From the NCBI GenBank assembly GCA_964344185.1, contig CAYFMN010000020.1, positions 21,323-85,322 on the forward strand: DNA of 64,000 nt, given 5' to 3'. A program made the translations under genes and the position numbers. Below, one piece after another: positions 1 through 7,887 of the stretch (position 1 is the first letter of the stretch; the number at the start of each line of letters is the position of its first letter). The DNA is from JAJDAT01 sp964344185. Lineage in GTDB: Bacteria > Nitrospinota > Nitrospinia > Nitrospinales > JAJDAT01. A model generated the notes under the pieces. That model was not told the origin of the DNA and did not search any database. It worked only from the letters and a program-made list of their open reading frames with translations.

Positions 1-24
1 AGTTGCCGAAGTAGGAAGCGTAAA

Positions 25-393
25 ATGATTCAACTTCGAACTGTATTAGATGTAGCGGATAATTCTGGAGCTAAGCGAGTTCAGTGTATTAAAGTTTTGG
101 GTGGCTCTCGAAGAAGGTATGCTCGTATTGGCGATATAATTGTGGTAGCGGTTAAAGAGGCTGAGCCGAATTCAGCAATTAAAAAGGGCGATGTAAAAAA
201 AGCTGTTGTTGTTCGCACAAAAAAGGAAATTAGACGATCTAACGGCACTTACATCAAGTTTGATATTAATTCCGCTGTATTAATTAACGATGCAAAAGAG
301 CCTGTTGGCACTCGGATTTTTGGACCCGTTGCTCGAGAATTAAGAGCTAAGAGGTTTATGAAGATAATATCTTTGGCTCCCGAGGTTTTGTGA
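25..393 (+). CDS. rplN: 50S ribosomal protein L14
   Basis: L14 (uL14) is a 23S rRNA-binding protein at the subunit interface. The 122-residue product has the usual length. It opens with MIQLRTVLDVADNSGAK, the family's N-terminal signature, and ends in the conserved RELRAKRFMKIISLAPEVL-type tail. It is the first complete gene of the window. The 24 bases before it may be the last codons of rpsQ, since one frame closes on a TGA overlapping this ATG, but too little is present to be sure. The stop overlaps the start region of rplX, as expected for translational coupling in the spc operon. Confidence 0.98.
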   Translation: MIQLRTVLDVADNSGAKRVQCIKVLGGSRRRYARIGDIIVVAVKEAEPNSAIKKGDVKKAVVVRTKKEIRRSNGTYIKFDINSAVLINDAKEPVGTRIFGPVARELRAKRFMKIISLAPEVL

Positions 394-398
394 GGGTT

Positions 399-728
399 AT
401 GAAAAAAAAATTTCACGTAAAAAAAGACGATATCGTCGAAGTAATAGCTGGTAAAGAAAAAGGAAAAAAGGGAAAGGTCCTAGCTCTTTTTCCTGATGAA
501 GAGCGTGTTCAAGTTGAAAAGTTGAATATGGTTAAGCGACATACAAAACCTACTCAGAAGAATAACCAGGGTGGTATTATTGAAAAAGAAGGGAAAATTC
601 ATATTTCTAATGTTTTGGTGGTTTCCGATAAAGTTGGCAGAGGCGTTAGAACGAAATATAAAAAATTAGAAGATGGCAAGCGGGTGCGAGTTTGTCGGAA
701 ATCTGGGGAAATAATAGATAAAGTTTGA
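399..728 (+). CDS. rplX: 50S ribosomal protein L24
   Basis: L24 (uL24) is an assembly-initiating protein of the large subunit. The product, about 109 residues, carries the KOW motif (VEVIAGKEKGKKGKV) near its start and the NMVKRHTKPTQ segment typical of the family. I chose the ATG at 399 because the protein then begins MKKKFHVKKDD. An in-frame GTG at 390, overlapping the rplN stop and preceded by GAGG four bases upstream, is a real alternative and would add three residues. The position between rplN and rplE is canonical. Confidence 0.97.
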   Translation: MKKKFHVKKDDIVEVIAGKEKGKKGKVLALFPDEERVQVEKLNMVKRHTKPTQKNNQGGIIEKEGKIHISNVLVVSDKVGRGVRTKYKKLEDGKRVRVCRKSGEIIDKV

Positions 729-751
729 TTTGTTTTGGATAGATCTTATAA

Positions 752-1294
752 ATGACCAATTTAAAAAAAGCATTCGACGAAAAATATAGAAAGCAGATTA
801 AGGAAGAGTTGGGATTGTCCAACATTATGCAGGTTCCTTGTTTGGATAAAGTTGTTGTAAATGTGGGGCTTGGAGAGGCTTTGCAAAACTCTAAGTTAAT
901 TGATTCTGCTGTTGACCAATTACGCGTAATCACAGGTCAAGCTCCAGTAGTTACTAAGGCAAAAAAGTCCATTTCGAATTTTAAACTTCGAGAGGGAGTC
1001 CCAATTGGCGTTCGTGTTACGTTGCGTCGAGCCAGGATGTATGAATTTTTTGAAAGATTTGTGAGTTTTGCTTTGCCTCGAGTTAGAGATTTTAAGGGGT
1101 TATCGCCCAAATCTTTTGATGGGAGAGGAAATTATACTGTTGGAATAGAAGAGCAGTTAATTTTTCCAGAAATAGAATATGACAAAATTGAAAAAATTAA
1201 AGGTATGAATATTACTATTTGTACCACTGCAGACAATGACGAAGCGGGTCGTTGTTTGTTGAAGACTTTAGGATTTCCGTTTAGAAAAAATTAG
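752..1294 (+). CDS. rplE: 50S ribosomal protein L5
   Basis: L5 (uL5) binds 5S rRNA and contacts P-site tRNA in the central protuberance. The 180-residue length is standard. Family landmarks are visible: KVVVNVGLGEA, the segment TGQAPVVTKAKKSISNFKLR, and GIEEQLIFPEIEYDKI near residue 130. The gene sits between rplX and rpsN in the universal spc order with only 23 bases upstream, so it should be cotranscribed. Confidence 0.98.
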   Translation: MTNLKKAFDEKYRKQIKEELGLSNIMQVPCLDKVVVNVGLGEALQNSKLIDSAVDQLRVITGQAPVVTKAKKSISNFKLREGVPIGVRVTLRRARMYEFFERFVSFALPRVRDFKGLSPKSFDGRGNYTVGIEEQLIFPEIEYDKIEKIKGMNITICTTADNDEAGRCLLKTLGFPFRKN

Positions 1295-1318
1295 TTTTTT
1301 GGCGTATTGGAGTAGATA

Positions 1319-1504
1319 ATGGCGAAAAAATCGCTTGTCGCAAAAGCAAAGAGGCAACCAAAGTTTAAGGTTAGGGAATATAATCGTTGTAAGGTTTGCG
1401 GTCGTCCCCGAGGTTATTTAAGGAAATTTGGAATGTGTAGAATTTGTTTCCGAGGCCGAGCTTTACTTGGTGAAGTTCCTGGAGTAACTAAGTCTAGTTG
1501 GTAG
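1319..1504 (+). CDS. rpsN: 30S ribosomal protein S14, zinc-binding type Z
   Basis: S14 (uS14) is a late-assembling small-subunit protein of the 30S head. At 61 residues this is the short form with two CxxC pairs (CKVC and CRIC, near residues 23 and 39), the zinc-ribbon C+ variant. It is not the roughly 100-residue Cys-less form common in Proteobacteria such as Escherichia coli. Position between rplE and rpsH is canonical. The zinc form is a mild taxonomic hint but is widespread. Confidence 0.98.
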   Translation: MAKKSLVAKAKRQPKFKVREYNRCKVCGRPRGYLRKFGMCRICFRGRALLGEVPGVTKSSW

Positions 1505-1572
1505 TTTGTTATTTGGTTGTTGACGCCGTACCTTTAAATTTTTTAGATCGATAGATTTAGGAGTTTTTTTAG

Positions 1573-1968
1573 ATGTCCATGACAGATCCCATTGCGGATT
1601 TTTTTACTAGAATTCGAAATGCTTTAATGGCTGGCCACTCTAAGTTAGATGTTCCTTGTTCTAATCTTAAGTGCCGAATTTCTGGAATTTTGAAAGAAGA
1701 GGGATTTATCAGGGATTTTAAACAGTTTGAAGATAATAAACAGGGTGTCTTAAGGGTCTATCTTAAGTATAAAAATGAAGAGCCTGTTATTAGAGGGATC
1801 AAAAGAATTAGCAAGCCTGGCAGAAGAACTTATGTTTCTAAAGATACGGTTCCGAAGGTGTTAAATGGTTTGGGAATTGCTTTGGTTTCGACTTCCCGCG
1901 GCGTTTTAACCGATGAAAATTGTCGAAAAAATGGAATTGGCGGCGAAGTTTTGGGTTATGTTTGGTAA
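1573..1968 (+). CDS. rpsH: 30S ribosomal protein S8
   Basis: S8 (uS8) binds helix 21 of 16S rRNA and is often the autogenous repressor of the spc operon. The 131-residue product begins MSMTDPIADFFTRIRNA and ends with the conserved SRGVLTDENCRKNGIGGEVLGYVW-type motif. An AGGAG sequence lies ten bases before the ATG at 1573. A second in-frame ATG at 1579 would remove two residues. Whether S8 regulates this operon cannot be judged from the sequence. Confidence 0.97.
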   Translation: MSMTDPIADFFTRIRNALMAGHSKLDVPCSNLKCRISGILKEEGFIRDFKQFEDNKQGVLRVYLKYKNEEPVIRGIKRISKPGRRTYVSKDTVPKVLNGLGIALVSTSRGVLTDENCRKNGIGGEVLGYVW

Positions 1969-2044
1969 ACTTTTGTTGTTTATCCAAAGAACTTTTTAAG
2001 TAAAACTTTTTTAAAGAATATCGGTTTAGACCGAGTATATTGAA

Positions 2045-2593
2045 ATGTCAAGAATTGGAAAACTGCCAGTAAATATCCCGAACGCTGTTGAGGTTCAGCT
2101 AAACGGCGTAAGTTTGAAGGTTAAGGGGCCAAAAGGAGAACTGCAACGCGATTTTCATCCTAGTATGAAAATTGAAAAAGAAGATGCGGTTATTAAGGTT
2201 TTAAGGCCAAATGATGAGCCAAAGAATAAAGCTTTGCATGGCTTGACGAGAACTTTGATCAATAACATGATTTTAGGGGTTTCTGAGGGGTTTTCAAAAA
2301 CTCTTGCCGTTATTGGCGTTGGTTATAAGGTCGACCTGAAAGGAAAAGACTTGCTGTTACAACTGGGATATTCCCATCCAGTTAATTACCCTGCACCGGC
2401 TGGAATTCAGTTTGAAGTGGATGGTAAGCAAAATCTTATTACCGTTAAGGGGGTAGATAAGGAAAAAGTTGGGCAGGTTTCCGCTGAAATTAGGAGTTTA
2501 AGACCTCCAGAGCCTTATAAGGGTAAAGGAGTTCAATATCAAGATGAAAGAATTAGAAGAAAGGCTGGAAAAGCCGCAGTAGGCGGAAAATAA
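2045..2593 (+). CDS. rplF: 50S ribosomal protein L6
   Basis: L6 (uL6) binds near the sarcin-ricin loop and factor-binding site. The 182-residue protein has both tandem L6 folds. It starts MSRIGKLPVNIPNAVEV and carries the C-terminal signature IRSLRPPEPYKGKGVQY near residue 150. Position between rpsH and rplR is canonical. The 76-base spacer before it is AT-rich and shows no clear structure. Confidence 0.98.
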   Translation: MSRIGKLPVNIPNAVEVQLNGVSLKVKGPKGELQRDFHPSMKIEKEDAVIKVLRPNDEPKNKALHGLTRTLINNMILGVSEGFSKTLAVIGVGYKVDLKGKDLLLQLGYSHPVNYPAPAGIQFEVDGKQNLITVKGVDKEKVGQVSAEIRSLRPPEPYKGKGVQYQDERIRRKAGKAAVGGK

Positions 2594-2603
2594 GAGAGGA
2601 ATT

Positions 2604-2972
2604 ATGGCTGATTCATCGGTACGTCGCCGCTTAAGGCTGAAAAGAAAAGTTCGTGTTAAGAACAGAGTTCAAAAGGATAAAACGAAGCTTAGGTTGTCGG
2701 TTTTTAAAAGTTTGAGTCATATTTACGCTCAAGTGATTGACGACGCAAATAACAAAACCCTTGCTTCCGAATCCACTTTGTCAAAGGAGTTTAGGGCTTT
2801 GAATAAAAATGGCGGAAATATTGAGGCTGCTAAGTGGGTTGGTAGCTCCTTAGGAAAAAAGGCTGCTGAAAAAGGGGTTAAAGAGGTTTATTGCGACCGA
2901 GGCGGTTTTATTTATCATGGTCGAATCAAAGCCCTTGCCGATTCTGTTCGCGAAGCTGGGATTAAGTTTTAG
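2604..2972 (+). CDS. rplR: 50S ribosomal protein L18
   Basis: L18 (uL18) binds 5S rRNA together with L5. The 122-residue product has a basic N-terminus rich in Arg and Lys, the core segment RLSVFKSLSHIYAQVIDD, and the typical ending YHGRIKALADSVREAGIKF. A GAGAGGA ribosome-binding sequence directly precedes the ATG. It lies ten bases after rplF. Confidence 0.98.
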   Translation: MADSSVRRRLRLKRKVRVKNRVQKDKTKLRLSVFKSLSHIYAQVIDDANNKTLASESTLSKEFRALNKNGGNIEAAKWVGSSLGKKAAEKGVKEVYCDRGGFIYHGRIKALADSVREAGIKF

Positions 2973-3056
2973 GGTTAAACTTTTTAACGTTTAGAATTAT
3001 TTTGGAATTAGAGCCGCAAAAAATATAATGCGGTAGTTTAAAACCGGGAGGTTTCA

Positions 3057-3542
3057 TTGCAAGACCAAGTCGATAATAAGCAAGAATTGGTAGATAAACT
3101 GGTTAAAATTAACCGTGTCGCCAAAGTTGTAAAAGGCGGTCGCCGTTTTAGCTTTAGCGCTCTGGTTGTGGTTGGAAACCGAGAAGGAAAAGTTGGTTGG
3201 GGTTTAGGAAAAGCGAATGAGGTTCCCGAGGCTATTAGAAAAGCTATAGAAAAAGCGAAGAAAAGCTGGGTTACCGTGAGCTTGGATGGGAATACAATTC
3301 CTCATGAAGTTATTGGAAAATATGGAGCTGGCAGAGTTCTTTTAAAACCTGCATCCCGCGGTACTGGTCTGATTGCTGGTGGAGCTGTGCGGGCTGTTTT
3401 GGAAGCTGTTGGAGTTAAAGATATTTTAACCAAATGTATTAGGACCAATAATCCGCATAATGTTGTTAAGGCTACGATTGAGGGGTTAATGAACTTGAGA
3501 GATGCCAGCCAAACTGCAAATTTGCGAGATAGAGCGAACTAA
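3057..3542 (+). CDS. rpsE: 30S ribosomal protein S5
   Basis: S5 (uS5) is a 30S protein that contributes to translational fidelity and to the mRNA entry helicase site. The 161-residue product contains the dsRNA-binding-fold segment VAKVVKGGRRFSFSALVVVG and the C-terminal GGAVRAVLEAVGVKDI region. The start is TTG, supported by GGGAGG five bases upstream and by alignment of the first domain. No L30 gene follows: rplO begins 21 bases after the stop. Confidence 0.98.
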   Translation: MQDQVDNKQELVDKLVKINRVAKVVKGGRRFSFSALVVVGNREGKVGWGLGKANEVPEAIRKAIEKAKKSWVTVSLDGNTIPHEVIGKYGAGRVLLKPASRGTGLIAGGAVRAVLEAVGVKDILTKCIRTNNPHNVVKATIEGLMNLRDASQTANLRDRAN

Positions 3543-3563
3543 AAGGAAAAAAGGTAAAATAAA

Positions 3564-4004
3564 ATGCTTTCGTTGTCTAATTTAAAGGCCGCTCCGGGGG
3601 TTAAAAAAAACCGTAAAAGAATTGGCCGGGGAATTGGTTCTGGTACAGGGAAAACCAGCGGAAAGGGGCAAAAGGGGCAAAAGTGTCGCTCTGGGTCAGG
3701 AATTCATCCTTGGTTTGAAGGTGGGCAGATGGCATTACAAAGGCGTTTGCCAAAGAGAGGCTTTACAAATACTTTTAAAAAAGAATATGAGATTGTAAAT
3801 GTTTCCCAGTTAAATGATATTTCCCGCGATGGCCCGATTACTCCAGAAGTTTTGAAGGAAAAAGGACTAATCAAAAAATTGGGGCTTATAAAGATATTAG
3901 GTAATGGCGATTTGGGGAATTCTGTAACGGTTCATGCTCAAAAGTTTAGTCGCTCAGCTGAAGAAAAAATAAATAAGTCTGGAGGAAAGGCTGTAGTAAT
4001 TTAA
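3564..4004 (+). CDS. rplO: 50S ribosomal protein L15
   Basis: L15 (uL15) is an early large-subunit assembly protein. The 146-residue product has the glycine/arginine-rich N-terminus (KNRKRIGRGIGSGTGKTSGK) and the GQMALQRRLPKRGF motif typical of the family. Its stop codon abuts the secY ATG with no spacer, a classic spc-operon arrangement that suggests translational coupling. In most bacteria rpmD (L30) would lie just upstream. It is absent here. Confidence 0.98.
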   Translation: MLSLSNLKAAPGVKKNRKRIGRGIGSGTGKTSGKGQKGQKCRSGSGIHPWFEGGQMALQRRLPKRGFTNTFKKEYEIVNVSQLNDISRDGPITPEVLKEKGLIKKLGLIKILGNGDLGNSVTVHAQKFSRSAEEKINKSGGKAVVI

Positions 4005-5321
4005 ATGAGCGGAGCCCAAGGTTTTGGCAACATTTTAAGAATCCCGGAACTCAAAAAGCGGGTTCTGTTTACTATAGCTTTATTGGCGGTTTACCGCATT
4101 GGCGCGCATATTCCGACTCCGGGAATTGACGGAGCTGCGCTTGCTGAAGTATTCGAAAGAGCTCAAGGCACTATATTAGGTTTTTTTAATATGTTTTCCG
4201 GCGGAGCGTTAAGTCGGTTAACAATATTTGCTTTGGGCATTATGCCTTACATCAGTGCATCTATTATTTTGCAGTTGATGACAATAGTGTCTCCTTATTT
4301 AGCAAGATTAAAAAAAGAAGGAGAGCAAGGGCAAAAGAAGATCACGCAATATACGCGTTATGGAACAGTAGTTTTAAGCGTTATTCAAAGCTCGGGTATC
4401 AGCGTTGGGTTAGAGGCTATGAAAAGCCCTTCTGGAGCCGCAATTGTTCCGGAGCCAGGTTGGCCTTTTAGGTTGCTTACTATTCTTACGTTAACGGCAG
4501 GAACTGCTTTTATAATGTGGCTGGGTGAGCAAATAACTGAAAGGGGTATTGGAAACGGGATTTCTTTAATCATTTTTTCTGGTATTGTAGCTGGTATTCC
4601 AGCGGCTATTTTTCAGTCTTTAGATTTGATGGGAACTGGAGAATTGCAACCTCTATTGATGATTTTCATCATGGTATTAATGATAGCTGTTGTTGGCGTT
4701 ATTGTTTTTACCGAGGGTGGCCAGAGAAAAATACCCATTCAATACGCAAAGAGAGTAGTTGGAAGAAAGATGTTCGGCGGGCAAAGCGCTCATTTGCCCC
4801 TTAAAGTAAATACTTCGGGCGTTATTCCCCCAATATTTGCTTCATCTATCATTATGTTTCCAGCCACTTTGGCTCAGTTTATTGATCATCCTTGGATGCA
4901 AATTGTTTCGGCGTCTTTAACGCCTGGTAATTTGGTTTATAGCCTTGTTTTTATTGGGGCAATTTTCTTTTTCTGTTATTTTTATACAGCGGTAATATTC
5001 AACCCAGTTGATGTTGCCGACAATATGAAGAAAAATGGCGGTTTTATTCCTGGAATTCGCCCAGGGGCAAAAACTTCTGAGTTTATTGACCAAACGCTTT
5101 CAAGGCTTACTTTTTATGGCGCAATATATTTATCGATTGTGTGTATATTGCCAGACTATTTGATTAAATATTTTAATATACCGTTTTATTTTGGAGGTAC
5201 CAGTTTGCTCATTGTTGTTGGTGTTTCTTTGGACACGATGCAGCAAATAGAATCGCATCTAGTAATGCGCAACTACGATGGTTTTGTGAAAAAGGGGCGG
5301 TTACGGAGCCGCCGAGGTTAG
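4005..5321 (+). CDS. secY: Protein translocase subunit SecY
   Basis: SecY is the channel subunit of the SecYEG translocon in the inner membrane. The 438-residue length is standard, and about ten hydrophobic segments can be counted. Landmarks include RIPELKKRVLFTIALLAVYR at the N-terminus with GAHIPTPGID after it, the NMFSGGALSRLTIFALGIMPY region, and the cytoplasmic loop with RRIPIQYAKR-like residues (QRKIPIQYAKRVVGRK). The C-terminus contains HLVMRNYDGFVKKG. It is the penultimate gene of the spc part and is followed four bases later by adk. Confidence 0.98.
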   Translation: MSGAQGFGNILRIPELKKRVLFTIALLAVYRIGAHIPTPGIDGAALAEVFERAQGTILGFFNMFSGGALSRLTIFALGIMPYISASIILQLMTIVSPYLARLKKEGEQGQKKITQYTRYGTVVLSVIQSSGISVGLEAMKSPSGAAIVPEPGWPFRLLTILTLTAGTAFIMWLGEQITERGIGNGISLIIFSGIVAGIPAAIFQSLDLMGTGELQPLLMIFIMVLMIAVVGVIVFTEGGQRKIPIQYAKRVVGRKMFGGQSAHLPLKVNTSGVIPPIFASSIIMFPATLAQFIDHPWMQIVSASLTPGNLVYSLVFIGAIFFFCYFYTAVIFNPVDVADNMKKNGGFIPGIRPGAKTSEFIDQTLSRLTFYGAIYLSIVCILPDYLIKYFNIPFYFGGTSLLIVVGVSLDTMQQIESHLVMRNYDGFVKKGRLRSRRG

Positions 5322-5325
5322 GAAA

Positions 5326-5970
5326 ATGCGTTTGATCCTTTTGGGACCCCCCGGGGCCGGGAAGGGGACTCAGGCCAAGAAGCTTAAGGAAAAGTTTAAT
5401 ATTCCTCAGGTTTCAACCGGTGATATTTTAAGAGATGCAATAAAAAACAAAACCGAGCTTGGAAATAAAGCCAAAGCGTATATGGATGAGGGTAGGCTTG
5501 TTCCCGACGAAATAGTTGTTGGCCTTATAAAACAAAGGATTATCGAGCAGGATTGTGAAAAAGGTTTTATTTTAGACGGTTTCCCCAGGAATATAGCTCA
5601 GGCGACTCAGCTTTCGGAAACTCTACAAAAGATGAACCAAAACATTGACTTTGTAGTCGAAATTGAAGTCAATGCAGAGATGTTGATTGACAGATTAACC
5701 GGGAGAATGACTTGCTCCAGTTGTGGAGCAATGTTTCATGAAAGAAACCATCCTCCTAAAGTTTCTGGTGTATGTGATTCTTGTGGCTCAAAGGATTTAT
5801 ATAAAAGACCAGACGATAATAAAGAAACTATTTTGAAACGATTTGAAGTATATGAGCGAGAAACTACGCCATTAAAAGGTTTTTATAAAGAGATGGGAAT
5901 TTTAAAAACAACAGGCGGCGATGGTACTTTAGATGATGTTTTTAGTAGAGTTTGTGAATTGGTGACTTAA
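5326..5970 (+). CDS. adk: Adenylate kinase
   Basis: Adenylate kinase interconverts ATP plus AMP with two ADP. The 214-residue protein is the long form. The P-loop GPPGAGKGT lies at residues 7-15. The AMP-binding region is STGDILRDAI with GFPRN near residue 85. The LID domain carries four cysteines (CSSC near 128 and CDSC near 148), so it is the zinc-binding LID type. It follows secY by four bases. The methionine aminopeptidase gene often found between adk and infA is missing. Confidence 0.98.
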   Translation: MRLILLGPPGAGKGTQAKKLKEKFNIPQVSTGDILRDAIKNKTELGNKAKAYMDEGRLVPDEIVVGLIKQRIIEQDCEKGFILDGFPRNIAQATQLSETLQKMNQNIDFVVEIEVNAEMLIDRLTGRMTCSSCGAMFHERNHPPKVSGVCDSCGSKDLYKRPDDNKETILKRFEVYERETTPLKGFYKEMGILKTTGGDGTLDDVFSRVCELVT

Positions 5971-5973
5971 AAT

Positions 5974-6192
5974 ATGTCAAAAGAAGAAGCCATCGAAGTT
6001 GAAGGAACTGTGGTCGAACCTTTGCCCAATGCAATGTTTCGAGTTGAGTTAGAAAATGGACATAAGATTTTAGCTCATATTTCCGGGAAAATGAGATTGC
6101 ATTTCATTAGAATCTTACCTGGAGATAAAGTAAAAGTTCAATTGTCCCCTTATGATTTGACCAGGGGACGTATTACTTATAGATATAAATAA
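5974..6192 (+). CDS. infA: Translation initiation factor IF-1
   Basis: IF-1 binds the 30S A site during initiation. The 72-residue protein is a single OB-fold (S1-like) domain containing the family signatures EGTVVEPLPNAMFRVEL, ISGKMR and PGDKVKVQLSPYDLTRGRI. It starts three bases after adk and is followed by rpmJ. Confidence 0.98.
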   Translation: MSKEEAIEVEGTVVEPLPNAMFRVELENGHKILAHISGKMRLHFIRILPGDKVKVQLSPYDLTRGRITYRYK

Positions 6193-6205
6193 TTTTTGGC
6201 TACCC

Positions 6206-6319
6206 ATGAAAGTTCGAGCGTCAGTTAAACCTATTTGTAATAAATGCAAAGTAATCCGGAGAAAGGGTATTGTGCGGGTTATTTGTGAAAACCCTAAACA
6301 CAAACAACGACAAGGGTAG
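6206..6319 (+). CDS. rpmJ: 50S ribosomal protein L36
   Basis: L36 (bL36) is the smallest large-subunit protein. My own translation of this stretch gives 37 residues starting MKVRASVKPICNKCKVI, with the zinc-binding set CxxC, a later Cys (VICEN) and a His (PKHKQRQG) exactly as in the C+ family form. The position between infA and rpsM is canonical. Confidence 0.96.
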   Translation: MKVRASVKPICNKCKVIRRKGIVRVICENPKHKQRQG

Positions 6320-6373
6320 TTGTTGCTTTTATTACCGTTATTTTAATGGTTTTTTTAAAAGAAGGAGAAAGCC

Positions 6374-6748
6374 TTGGCCAGAATTTCAGGCGTAGATATT
6401 CCTAAAGATAAGTGTGCGATTATTTCTTTGACCTATATTTACGGTATTGGAAGAACGCTTTCTGCAAAAATTTTAGACGCCGCTGGCGTATCGCATGAAA
6501 CTCGTATTAAAGATTTAACGGAAAGCGATGTCACTAAAATTAGAGGAATAATAGAAAAAGATTATGAGGTTGAAGGAGATCTTCGACGCGCCGTTAGCAT
6601 GAATATCAAACGGCTTATGGATATTGGAGCTTATAGAGGATTGAGACATAGAAAAGGGCTACCCGTTCATGGACAACGAACTCATACAAACGCTCGAACA
6701 AGAAAAGGTCCTAAGAAAACTGTAGGGGCTAAATCTAAGAAAAAATAA
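6374..6748 (+). CDS. rpsM: 30S ribosomal protein S13
   Basis: S13 (uS13) sits in the 30S head and contacts P-site tRNA. The 124-residue product begins MARISGVDIPKDK, contains the IYGIGRTLSAKIL helix-two-turn-helix, and ends with RTHTNARTRKGPKKTVGAKSK-type basic tail. The start is TTG, supported by AAGGAG upstream. The gene opens the alpha-operon segment rpsM-rpsK-rpsD-rpoA-rplQ. Confidence 0.98.
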   Translation: MARISGVDIPKDKCAIISLTYIYGIGRTLSAKILDAAGVSHETRIKDLTESDVTKIRGIIEKDYEVEGDLRRAVSMNIKRLMDIGAYRGLRHRKGLPVHGQRTHTNARTRKGPKKTVGAKSKKK

Positions 6749-6763
6749 TTTAATAGGTTAACG

Positions 6764-7150
6764 ATGGCTGAAAAAAAATCTGTAAAGAAGAAGGCGAAAG
6801 TCGCTCCTGAGCTGGGAGTGGCTCATGTACAAGCGACGTTTAACAATACCATTGTGACGATTTCCGATACTTCTGGAAACGCCATTTCTTGGTCAAGCGC
6901 AGGAGCTCAGGGTTTTAAAGGATCTAGAAAAAGCACCCCGTTTGCGGCGCAAGTTGCGGCTGAAAAAGCTGGCCGAAAGGCGATGGATATGGGGATGAAA
7001 AAGCTTGAGGTGCATGTTAAAGGTCCTGGAGCTGGCCGAGAGTCTTCGATTCGCGCTTTACAAGCAATTGGATTGGAAATAACCCTGATTCGCGATAAGA
7101 CGCCTATTCCGCATAATGGTTGTAGGCCGAGAAAACGACGGCGAGTCTAA
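6764..7150 (+). CDS. rpsK: 30S ribosomal protein S11
   Basis: S11 (uS11) lies on the 30S platform and helps select correct codon-anticodon pairing. The 128-residue product has a lysine-rich start, then GVAHVQATFNNTIVTISD, the KSTPFAAQVAAEKAG segment and the C-terminal signature KTPIPHNGCRPRKRRRV. The order and 15-base spacing after rpsM are typical. Confidence 0.98.
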   Translation: MAEKKSVKKKAKVAPELGVAHVQATFNNTIVTISDTSGNAISWSSAGAQGFKGSRKSTPFAAQVAAEKAGRKAMDMGMKKLEVHVKGPGAGRESSIRALQAIGLEITLIRDKTPIPHNGCRPRKRRRV

Positions 7151-7190
7151 TAAAATTCGATAGCATCTTTTCCTGAAAGGAGAAATTAAT

Positions 7191-7817
7191 TTGGCGAGAT
7201 ATAAGGATTCGGTTTGCCGCTTGTGCAGACGCGAAGGCATTAAACTTTTTCTAAAAGCTACCCGTTGTGAAACGGCTAAATGCGCTATTGAAAAGCGGGC
7301 TTATGCTCCTGGACAACACGGCCAAAGGAGAAAGAAGGTCACCGAATACGGAATTCAGTTACGCGAAAAACAAAAAGTTCGCCGTATTTATGGAGTTTTA
7401 GAAAAGCAGTTTAGGAAATATTTCGCTATTGCTGATCGAAAAAAGGGAGTAACGGGCGAAAACTTATTACAATATCTAGAATTGCGTTTTGATAATGTAA
7501 TTTATCGTATGGGATTAGCTGGTTCTAGAAATGCTGCTCGCCAATTGATCCGTCATAATTTTTTCTTAATTAATGGAAAAAAGGTAAATATTCCCTCGTA
7601 TATTTTGAAAAAAGGCGATGTTTTTGAGCCCGTTGAAAAGAAGCTTAGTAAGTTTCCTATTAAGACAGGTTTAGAAAACGTTAAAAATCATTCTTTTCCG
7701 CAATGGCTAGCTTTTGATCAGGAGAAGAATCAAGGATTAGTTCAATCTTTGCCTATGCGTGAAGATATTACCTTACCTATTGAAGAACAATTAATTGTTG
7801 AATTATATTCCCGTTAA
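7191..7817 (+). CDS. rpsD: 30S ribosomal protein S4
   Basis: S4 (uS4) is a primary 16S rRNA-binding protein and, in many bacteria, the autogenous repressor of the alpha operon. The 208-residue protein has the N-terminal domain with four cysteines (CRLC near residue 9, then RCETAKC near 27), the zinc-binding form, and an S4 RNA-binding domain (RFDNVIYRMGLAGSRNAARQ). The start is TTG, preceded by a GAAAGGAG sequence. Confidence 0.98.
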   Translation: MARYKDSVCRLCRREGIKLFLKATRCETAKCAIEKRAYAPGQHGQRRKKVTEYGIQLREKQKVRRIYGVLEKQFRKYFAIADRKKGVTGENLLQYLELRFDNVIYRMGLAGSRNAARQLIRHNFFLINGKKVNIPSYILKKGDVFEPVEKKLSKFPIKTGLENVKNHSFPQWLAFDQEKNQGLVQSLPMREDITLPIEEQLIVELYSR

Positions 7818-7887
7818 TTGACTCATGTTTGTAAGGCCGAAGCTTTTTTCGATAAATACTTGGTAAGAGATTGATATTGGAGGCTTT

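Noticed and set aside
1..24. 3' end of rpsQ
   Set aside because: Only eight codons would be present, and more than one frame closes here, so it cannot be supported beyond gene-order expectation.
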